Below the pieces are notes generated by a model, which had not been told where the DNA came from, did not search any database, and saw only the letters and a list, made by a program, of their open reading frames with translations. This document shows positions 57,998 to 64,000 of a stretch of 64,000 nucleotides of DNA, in pieces; position 1 is the stretch's first letter; each line of letters opens with the position of its first letter. The DNA comes from Microbacterium indicum DSM 19969 (GTDB taxonomy: Bacteria; Actinomycetota; Actinomycetes; Actinomycetales; Microbacteriaceae): the NCBI RefSeq assembly GCF_000422385.1, contig NZ_AULR01000004.1, positions 143,977 through 207,976 on the forward strand, written 5' to 3'. The translations under genes and the position numbers were made by a program.

Positions 57998-59278
57998 ATG
58001 CAGATCCGAGACGGCGACGCCGAGCGCGTCCGCGCGGAGGCCTTCGCGGCCCTCGCCGCGTCGCGCTGGGACGACGCCCTCGACCTCATCGGATCCCGGT
58101 GGGCCGAGCTGTCGTCCGGGAACCTCGACCTGCTGCGCGCCGTCGCCGAGGGGATCCCCGCGCGGATCCTCGCCGAGCGCCCCGGCTGGACGGCGTTCCG
58201 CGCCTTCGTCGACCGCCGGGCGCTGGGCCCCGACCTCGCCCCCGCCGCCTTCGCCGACCTGGGCCCGGGCCCGTCGCCCGACCTCGACGCGCGCGATCGG
58301 ATCCCGCTCGTCCTCGCCCAGCTCGCCGCGTGCCGCACGCGCGGCGACGCGGGGGCCGCGGGCATCGCGGCGCGCGGCCTCGTCCGCGAGATCGAGCAGG
58401 CCGCGCCCGACGAGCGCGCCGGGATCCTGCCGATGCTGCCCGACGCGCTCGTCCAGGTCGGGATCACGTTTCTCCTCCTCGCCGACGTGACGGCGGCGGC
58501 GCACGAGCTGGAGCGCGCCCTCGGTCTCGCGCGCGAGGCGGGGAACCGCCGCGTCTTCGTGCAGGCGGCGAGCCTCCTGGCGGGGCTCGCGGCGCTCGGC
58601 GGCAGGCGCGCGCCCGCCGAGCTGCCGTTCAACCGCCTCGTGCTCGCGGCGGCGCGCCAGGACGTGCAGCTCGCGGGGGCGCGCGCCGCGTCGGTGCAGG
58701 TCGTGGCCTCGCCGCAGGGCGAGACGCCGCTCGTCCTCGTGCGCGACGCCGCGGCTCGGCTGCTCGCCGGCGACTCCGCCGGCGCGATCGAGCGGCTCGA
58801 CCGCGCGCTCGGCGCCGACGAGGTGATGCCGCGGGCGCTCGTCGAGGCGCACGCCCTGCGCGCCCTCGCGCTCGTGCGCCAGGGCGACGCTGCGGGGGCG
58901 CGCGGCGACGCCGACCAGGCGGTCGACGCGGCGCTCGAGAACCGCATCCTCGCGCCCTTCACGTTCATCTCGCGCGCCGGCCTCGAGATCCTCCTCGCCC
59001 TCGCGGCGCGGGGATCCGAGCTGCGCACCCTCCTCGCCCCCGCGCTCGACGGATCCGTCGCCCTGCCCGAGACCCCGCCGCGGCTCGTCCGGCTGACGGA
59101 TCAGGAGCGGCACCTCGCGCTCCTCCTGCGCGACGACGCGCCGGAGGCCGAGCTCGCGTGGCGGATGGGGCTGAGCCGCGACGGCGTGCGGGTCCACCTG
59201 CGCTCGCTGTTCCGGAAGTTCGCGGTGCACGGCAGGCCCGCGCTGCGCGTCGCCCTGCGCGAGGCGGGGATCCTGTGA
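57998..59278 (+). CDS. LuxR-type regulator with TPR-like sensor part (1 of 2)
   Basis: 426 aa. The C-terminal 60 residues form a LuxR-like helix-turn-helix (LTDQERHLALLLRDDAPEAE, then LAWRMGLSRDGVRVHLRSLF). The first about 350 residues are Ala-rich helical repeats like the tail of MalT/LAL proteins, but no Walker ATPase is present. The ATG is chosen because GGAGG lies 5 bases upstream; an earlier ATG at 57911 has none. GTGA overlap with the next, similarly built regulator. Confidence 0.82.
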   Translation: MQIRDGDAERVRAEAFAALAASRWDDALDLIGSRWAELSSGNLDLLRAVAEGIPARILAERPGWTAFRAFVDRRALGPDLAPAAFADLGPGPSPDLDARDRIPLVLAQLAACRTRGDAGAAGIAARGLVREIEQAAPDERAGILPMLPDALVQVGITFLLLADVTAAAHELERALGLAREAGNRRVFVQAASLLAGLAALGGRRAPAELPFNRLVLAAARQDVQLAGARAASVQVVASPQGETPLVLVRDAAARLLAGDSAGAIERLDRALGADEVMPRALVEAHALRALALVRQGDAAGARGDADQAVDAALENRILAPFTFISRAGLEILLALAARGSELRTLLAPALDGSVALPETPPRLVRLTDQERHLALLLRDDAPEAELAWRMGLSRDGVRVHLRSLFRKFAVHGRPALRVALREAGIL

Positions 59279-60738
59279 GCGAAGACGCGGGTCGAGTCTT
59301 CGCCGCGCTGGCGGCGTGGCGGCCCGAGGAGGCGGCGGCCCGCGCGAAGCGGGCCTGGGCGGGGCTCGGCCCCGACCTCCAGCGCGCCGTGATCGGGGCG
59401 CTCCCGCGCGCGGTGCGCGACGCGGATCCCTTCTGGGCGGAGGCCGCGCGGATCCGCCCACGGGACGTGCCGCGCGCCGACCCGGAGACGCTGCTGCGGC
59501 TCGGCGAGCTGACCGAGCGGTGCGAGCGGGCCGTCGCGGAGGGCGACCCGGCCGAGGCCGTCGACGCGGTACGGGACGCCGTCAGAACGCTCGACGAGAT
59601 GGGCGACGCGCACCGGGCGAGCATCGCGGGCGCGCTGCCGGAGATGCTCCTGTCCTGGGCGCGGGCCGCGATCTTCGCCTTCGAGCCGCGGATGGCGGCG
59701 GATCTGTTCGACCGCGCGTACTCCGCCGGCGTGACGACGGCTCCGCACGCGGCGGGCGCGGCGGCGGGCGCGCTCGCGATCCTGTTCGCGCTCGCGGGCC
59801 GGGCCCGGGCGCGCGATCTCTGGGAGGCGCGCGCCGACGGGCTCGCGGGGCCGGGGAGACATGCGCCGTCGCTCGGCGTCCTGCGTGCTCTCCGGGCCGC
59901 CGACGACTTCGACGGCGAGGGGGTGCGTGCGGCGCTCGCGTCGGCGGGCGGTGTGCCGACCTTCGACCGCGACCTCGTGTTCGACGCGCACTCGCTCCTG
60001 ACCGACGAGGCGGCGGATCCGGCGGCGGCTGCCGCCTTCCTCGCGCGCCGTCTCGAGCGCGGGGAGGCGACGGCGCTCGCCTCGCGCGTCTTCGTCGCGC
60101 TCGTCGTCGCGCGTCTCGAGACGCTCGCGGGTGCCCCGGGCCGGGCGCTCGCGGCGCTCGAGCGCTGGGTCCCCGCCGAGCACGACGCATTCGCGCGGGC
60201 GCCGCGCGCCGAGGCGCTGCTGTACCGGGGCGACCTCGACGCCGCCGACTTCGAGGCGACGCACTCGCTGTCGCGGTGGCACGACGCACCGCGCGACGTC
60301 GTCTCCTTCCTCGTCGTGCGCGCGCTCGTGTCCGAGCTCCGCGGCGACGCGGCCGCCGCCGACGCCCACGCGCGCGAGGCCGTGTCGCTCGCCGAGCGCT
60401 TCGGCGTCACGGGATCCCTCGCCCTCCTGAGCGGCGAGACGGGGCGGGGGATCCTCGCGCGCGTGGTCCGGGGCGATGAGGGCCCCGTCGTGGCGGCGCT
60501 CGCGGCGGGCGCGTTCCCGCGTGCGTCGCCGACGGCGCAGCTGCTGAGCGCCCGCGAGACGGCGCTCGTGCGCCGGATCGCCGCGGGCGCGGGGCTGACG
60601 AACCCCGAGCTGGCGGCCGAGCTCGGCGTCTCGGTCAACACCGTCAAGACGCAGCTGCGCTCGGCGATGCACCGCCTCGGCGCGCGCGATCGCGTCCATC
60701 TGATCCGCCTCGCCCGCGCCCACGGATATCTCGACTGA
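59275..60738 (+). CDS. LuxR-type regulator with TPR-like sensor part (2 of 2)
   Basis: 487 aa with a clear C-terminal LuxR domain: LSARETALVRRIAAGAGLTN, PELAAELGVSVNTVKTQLRS, AMHRLGARDRVHLIR. N-terminal helical repeats without ATPase motifs. The GTG overlaps the stop of regulator 1, so both are made together, perhaps as a pair. Target genes are not evident. The following 176 bp have no gene. Confidence 0.88.
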   Translation: MSEDAGRVFAALAAWRPEEAAARAKRAWAGLGPDLQRAVIGALPRAVRDADPFWAEAARIRPRDVPRADPETLLRLGELTERCERAVAEGDPAEAVDAVRDAVRTLDEMGDAHRASIAGALPEMLLSWARAAIFAFEPRMAADLFDRAYSAGVTTAPHAAGAAAGALAILFALAGRARARDLWEARADGLAGPGRHAPSLGVLRALRAADDFDGEGVRAALASAGGVPTFDRDLVFDAHSLLTDEAADPAAAAAFLARRLERGEATALASRVFVALVVARLETLAGAPGRALAALERWVPAEHDAFARAPRAEALLYRGDLDAADFEATHSLSRWHDAPRDVVSFLVVRALVSELRGDAAAADAHAREAVSLAERFGVTGSLALLSGETGRGILARVVRGDEGPVVAALAAGAFPRASPTAQLLSARETALVRRIAAGAGLTNPELAAELGVSVNTVKTQLRSAMHRLGARDRVHLIRLARAHGYLD

Positions 60739-60882
60739 CCGCGACGACGGGGTGAACGGAGGGGTGCATCGCCCCGGGATCCGCGGCTCGCGCCGCGTAC
60801 CGTCGACGGGTCGGATCGGGGCGGAGACGCCCCGCGCGACGCCGGTGACCGATGAGGGAGACCGCCAGTCGTCCTTCAGAAA

Positions 60883-60912
60883 GTTCACCGAATCGTTATG
60901 AAAGATGTGAAC
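60883..60912. promoter_or_regulatory. Inverted repeat GTTCAC-N18-GTGAAC before the GntR gene
   Basis: GTTCAC (60883-60888) and GTGAAC (60907-60912) frame an AT-rich stretch (GTTATGAAAGAT) that could hold a -10; the right arm ends 2 bp before the ATG. Possible autoregulatory operator. The rest of the gap 60739-60880 is GC-rich with no gene. Confidence 0.4.
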
Positions 60913-60914
60913 CT

Positions 60915-61571
60915 ATGACTACGACCGACTCCTTCTCGGCAGGCGGCGCCCTGCTCGCGCCGGTCCGCCCGCCCCGCCTCTCCGACGAGGTCTTCTCGCG
61001 GCTCGTGCAGATGATCCGCACGGGCGAGCTCGGCCCCGGCGACGCGATCGCCGACAAGGACCTCGCGAACGCGTGGGGCATCTCGCGCGTCCCGGTCCGC
61101 GAGGCCGTCCACCGCCTCGAGTACGCGGGCGTCGCCGACGTCTGGGCCAGCCGCTTCACGCGCGTGCGCGACCTCGACGACGCCGAGCGGCAGCGCCTCG
61201 TCGCGTACCTCGGCGAGATCACCGCCGTGCACCTGCGCTACACGCTCGAGCCGGGGTCCGGGGAGGCCTCCCGCGGCCTCGCGCCCGTCGAGCTCGCCGC
61301 CCGCGACCTCGCCGACGCCGAGGACTGGGGATCCGCGTTCACCGACTTCATGGAGGAGGTCGCGGCTGCGGCCCCCGACAGCTGGCGCGGCCTGGGCGAC
61401 GAGAACCTCGTGCTGATGTCGCTCGTGCTCCGCGAGCCGCCGCTGGGCGACGACGAGCGCCGAGCGCTCAGCGAGGATCTCGCGGCCGCGGTCGCCGCGC
61501 GCGACGTCGCCGGCGCCGAGCGCTCGGTGCGCGCTCTCTTCGGGCTCCGCCCGATCCGCGACGTCGCCTGA
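60915..61571 (+). CDS. GntR-family regulator
   Basis: 218 aa. N-terminal winged helix (about residues 22-82): [40 protein letters not shown]. The C-terminal part is helical and keeps FCD length but lacks the clear Asp/His metal pattern, so it may bind another ligand or none. The regulated genes are unknown; no metabolic gene is adjacent. Confidence 0.85.
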   Translation: MTTTDSFSAGGALLAPVRPPRLSDEVFSRLVQMIRTGELGPGDAIADKDLANAWGISRVPVREAVHRLEYAGVADVWASRFTRVRDLDDAERQRLVAYLGEITAVHLRYTLEPGSGEASRGLAPVELAARDLADAEDWGSAFTDFMEEVAAAAPDSWRGLGDENLVLMSLVLREPPLGDDERRALSEDLAAAVAARDVAGAERSVRALFGLRPIRDVA

Positions 61572-61598
61572 TCCGGGCTTCTCCCGGCCGCCGATCGA

Positions 61599-61604
61599 TA
61601 CCCT
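61599..61604 (+). promoter_or_regulatory. -10 element for leaderless rlmN transcript
   Basis: TACCCT, 7 bases before the ATG at 61612, in the TANNNT-N7-ATG layout. No purine-rich ribosome site lies between. Confidence 0.45.
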
Positions 61605-61611
61605 TGGGGGT

Positions 61612-62826
61612 ATGGATCCGTCGCGCATTCGCCAGGTCAAGCCCCGAACCGAGGGCTGGAACCAGCGCAAGGACGCCGAGGGGCGCCCGCTGCTGCAGTT
61701 CGCGAGCCCGAAGCGCGGCAAGCCGCCCGTCCACCTCGCCGACCTGACCCCTGAGGAGCGCGTCGCCAAGGTCAAGGAGCTCGGCCTGCCCGGGTTCCGC
61801 GCCAAGCAGCTCGAGAAGCACTACTTCGAGCACCGCACGCGCGACCCCGAGCGCATGACCGACCTCCCCAAGGAGGGTCGCGCCGAGCTCGTCGCGGGCA
61901 TGCTCCCCGACCTGCTCACCGAGGTGCGCCGCCTGACGACCGACGGCGGCGACACGATCAAGTTCCTCTGGAAGCTGCACGACGGCGCGCTCGTCGAGTC
62001 GGTTCTCATGCGCTACCCGGGCCGGATCACGCTGTGCGTCTCGTCGCAGGCGGGCTGCGGCATGAACTGCCCGTTCTGCGCGACGGGCCAGAACGGCCTC
62101 ACGCGCAACATGTCGGCGGCCGAGATCGTGGATCAGGTCGTGCGCGCGAACGAGGTCATCGAGGCGGGCGAGCTGGGAGGCAAGCGCGACGACGACCACA
62201 GCGCCGAGCGCGTCAGCAACATCGTCTTCATGGGCATGGGCGAGCCGCTCGCCAACTACAAGCGCGTCATGCAGGCCGTCCGCACGATGGTCGACAAGAA
62301 GAACGGCCTGGGCATGTCGGCCCGCGGGATCACGGTCTCGACCGTCGGCCTCGCGCCGGCGATCCGCAAGCTGACCGACGAGGATCTGCCCGTCACCTTC
62401 GCGCTCTCGCTGCACGCGCCCGACGACGAGCTGCGCGACGAGATGATCCCCGTCAACGACCGCTGGAAGGTCGACGAGGTCCTCGACGCCGCCCGCGGGT
62501 ACTACGAGAAGACGGGCCGCCGCGTCTCGATCGAGTACGCGCTCATCAAGGACATGAACGACCACCCGTGGCGCGCCGACATGCTCGCCGACAAGCTCCT
62601 CGCTCGGGGCAAGGGGTGGGTGCACGTGAACCCGATCCCGCTCAACCCGACGCCGGGCTCGGTGTGGGACGCGTCGACCCCGGCCGCCCAGCGCGAGTTC
62701 GTGCGGATCCTCAACGATCGAGGCATCCCGACGACGATCCGGGACACCCGCGGCAAGGAGATCGACGGGGCCTGCGGGCAGCTCGTCGTGACGGAGGAGG
62801 ACGAGCGCGCGGCCGTCTCCGCGTAG
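61612..62826 (+). CDS. rlmN: Dual-specificity 23S rRNA/tRNA adenine-C2 methyltransferase RlmN
   Basis: 404 aa radical-SAM enzyme. [4Fe-4S] motif CGMNCPFC (Cys149, 153, 156), GMGEPLANY, and the methyl-carrying C-terminal Cys388 in GACGQL. It methylates A2503 of 23S rRNA and A37 of tRNAs. It is longer than E. coli RlmN (384 aa) because of N-terminal and internal ([11 protein letters not shown]) residues usual in actinobacteria. Housekeeping gene. Confidence 0.95.
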   Translation: MDPSRIRQVKPRTEGWNQRKDAEGRPLLQFASPKRGKPPVHLADLTPEERVAKVKELGLPGFRAKQLEKHYFEHRTRDPERMTDLPKEGRAELVAGMLPDLLTEVRRLTTDGGDTIKFLWKLHDGALVESVLMRYPGRITLCVSSQAGCGMNCPFCATGQNGLTRNMSAAEIVDQVVRANEVIEAGELGGKRDDDHSAERVSNIVFMGMGEPLANYKRVMQAVRTMVDKKNGLGMSARGITVSTVGLAPAIRKLTDEDLPVTFALSLHAPDDELRDEMIPVNDRWKVDEVLDAARGYYEKTGRRVSIEYALIKDMNDHPWRADMLADKLLARGKGWVHVNPIPLNPTPGSVWDASTPAAQREFVRILNDRGIPTTIRDTRGKEIDGACGQLVVTEEDERAAVSA

Positions 62827-62870
62827 TCCGGATGTTCTGACTTTCCGTCAGATCTTCTTCTTCGGATCCC

Positions 62871-62899
62871 TTGAGATTCGAAGAAGTGTTCGATAGCAT
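62871..62899 (+). promoter_or_regulatory. Promoter of the DUF222 gene, leaderless
   Basis: TTGAGA (62871-62876), 17-bp spacer, TAGCAT (62894-62899), then 6 bases to the ATG at 62906, so transcription should begin on or near the A of ATG. An inverted repeat (CTTCTTCG 62857-62864, CGAAGAAG 62879-62886) overlaps the -35 and spacer and could be an operator or the end of rlmN. Confidence 0.6.
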
Positions 62900-62905
62900 G
62901 GGGTC

Positions 62906-64000
62906 ATGAACCCCGCAGCGTCGAATCGTCTCCCGGTCTCTCCGACCGCGGACGAGGCGGCGCGCACGGCGCATCTGCTGGGCGAGCTCGAGGGATCGAT
63001 CCGGCGGGAGCGGGCCGAGAAGGCGCTCCAGTCGCGGCTGCTCGCCGAGCTGGGCGATATCGCGCATGCGCAGTCGCGGCGCAGCGAGCGGGTGGATCAG
63101 TTCGAGTTCCCGCGTCGGGCGATGGCGGCCGAGGTCGCGGCGCTGGTGCGGGTGTCGCCGCGGGTCGCGCGGGGGCGGATCGAGAACGCGCGGATCCTGA
63201 CGGCGGGTTTTCCCGAGGCTCTCGGGGCGCTCGAGGGCGGGCGGATCTCGCAGGACCATGTCGACGTGATCGTGGATCTCGGGGTGCGGCTCGCGGGCGA
63301 TGCCGACGCGCGGCGGGTGTTCGACGGGCACGCGGTCGAGATCGCCGAGGCCGAGACGGCCCCGCGGCTGCGCACCGATCTCGGGGTGCTGATCGAGAAG
63401 GTGCTTCCCACGTCAGCCCAGGAGAAGCACGAGAAGGCCCGCGAGGGTCGCGGCGTGTGGGTCGATGATCTGCAGAACGGCATGAGCGAGCTCGTGCTGC
63501 GGTCGACGACGCTCGAGGTGCACGCGGTCTACGACCGGGTGACCGGGATGGGGCGCGCCGTGAAGCGCGACCGGCGGGCGTACGCGCGGGCGCGGGATGA
63601 GGCGCAGGGATCGGGCGCTCCCGCTCCCGAAGCTTCCGCCCCGGGCACCGATCCGGTGCTGTCGGATGAGCGGACGCTCCCGCAGCTGCGCGCCGACATC
63701 CTCACCGACCTGCTCCTCTCGGCCGCACCCACGGGGCACCGCCTCCACCAGGCCGGCACCACGGCGACGCTCGGCGAGATCCGCGCGACGGTGCAGGTCA
63801 CGATCCCCGCCGACGTCCTCGCCGGGCGCGACGACGGCCCACCCGCCTGGATCGGGGCGGGATCGGTGATCTCCCCCGCACAGGCACGGATCCTCGCGGG
63901 CGACTCCCCCGGGTGGGAGAGATTGTTCGTCCGCCCCGACACGGGCGACATCGTCCAGACCGACCACTACCGGCCGACCACGGGACAGGTGCGCGCGCTG
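62906..64000 (+). CDS. DUF222 / HNH endonuclease-family protein, 5' part
   Basis: 365 codons visible, open to the window edge; the C-terminal HNH part (if present) lies beyond. The N-terminal 300 residues match the DUF222 domain common in Microbacteriaceae and mycobacteria, often in many copies: RRAMAAEVAALVRVSPRVARGRIENARIL and GGRISQDHVDVIVDLGVRL, with the late AQARILAG segment. Function of the family is not settled; 13E12-repeat proteins of mobile regions are relatives. Confidence 0.85.
   Translation, partial: MNPAASNRLPVSPTADEAARTAHLLGELEGSIRRERAEKALQSRLLAELGDIAHAQSRRSERVDQFEFPRRAMAAEVAALVRVSPRVARGRIENARILTAGFPEALGALEGGRISQDHVDVIVDLGVRLAGDADARRVFDGHAVEIAEAETAPRLRTDLGVLIEKVLPTSAQEKHEKAREGRGVWVDDLQNGMSELVLRSTTLEVHAVYDRVTGMGRAVKRDRRAYARARDEAQGSGAPAPEASAPGTDPVLSDERTLPQLRADILTDLLLSAAPTGHRLHQAGTTATLGEIRATVQVTIPADVLAGRDDGPPAWIGAGSVISPAQARILAGDSPGWERLFVRPDTGDIVQTDHYRPTTGQVRAL

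Noticed and set aside
57859..59274. An open frame that would fuse with the second LuxR regulator
   Set aside because: It is out of frame with the first regulator, which has clear domains in the same place; the GTG at 59275 with GTGA overlap is the natural start.
1..64000. tRNA, rRNA and CRISPR genes
   Set aside because: I looked in all intergenic gaps and saw no cloverleaf, rRNA segment or regular repeat-spacer array.

Overview
The window comes from a very GC-rich actinobacterium, most likely a member of the Microbacteriaceae. The evidence is the strong G/C third-position bias, the many GTGA/ATGA gene overlaps, coenzyme F420 genes, a DUF222/HNH-type protein at the right edge, a TPP-riboswitch-controlled ykoEDC transporter, and several promoters that place the transcription start on the ATG. 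The assignment is inferred from gene content; no rRNA or other marker gene is present. I saw no tRNA, rRNA, CRISPR array, prophage or replication origin.

Layout. 0-0.65 kb: 3' end of hemL. 0.65-6.7 kb (minus strand): a five-gene, fully overlapping F420 operon, fbiC > Baeyer-Villiger-type monooxygenase > fgd > cofC/fbiD > Ogt-like protein. Two of its products have lost catalytic residues: the CofH half of FbiC lacks its radical-SAM cysteines, and the Ogt-like protein has PVHR where PCHR is expected. 6.7-13.2 kb: a glycoside module (GH2 enzyme, GH43 enzyme, a decayed MFS transporter) beside a divergent LacI regulator, with two matching operator palindromes in the shared promoter region. 13.25-22.1 kb: a galactoside cluster (two SDRs, DgoR-like GntR regulator, sugar ABC importer, LacZ-like GH2). 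It lies between two identical 88-bp direct repeats and differs from its surroundings in sequence habit, which suggests transfer. 22.3-23.8 kb: a dead ISL3-family insertion sequence with perfect ends and an 8-bp target duplication.

23.8-42.9 kb: the most interesting region. An oligopeptide-type ABC importer, two proline-specific peptidases and a GH127 beta-L-arabinofuranosidase without a signal peptide are followed by a complete trans-4-hydroxy-L-proline pathway: epimerase, three-component D-hydroxyproline dehydrogenase, pyrroline-4-hydroxy-2-carboxylate deaminase and 2-oxoglutarate-semialdehyde dehydrogenase, with their own GntR regulator. Together they read as a system for importing arabinosylated hydroxyproline peptides from plant cell-wall glycoproteins (extensins and similar), stripping arabinose in the cytoplasm, cutting the peptide, and converting hydroxyproline to 2-oxoglutarate. 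The IS has inserted between the likely promoter of the importer operon and its first gene.

43-64 kb: mostly housekeeping or lineage genes. These are an orphan ABC ATPase, a 3-hydroxyisobutyryl-CoA hydrolase-like enzyme, two F420-type luciferase-family oxidoreductases, a heterodimeric ABC exporter, a His-P/aromatic aminotransferase, a D,D-carboxypeptidase with a long cytoplasmic tail, TPP riboswitch + ykoEDC, a small lipoprotein, two overlapping LuxR regulators, a GntR regulator, rlmN, and a truncated DUF222 gene. A family of three-armed palindromic repeats (five copies) sits only at junctions of convergent genes across the window.
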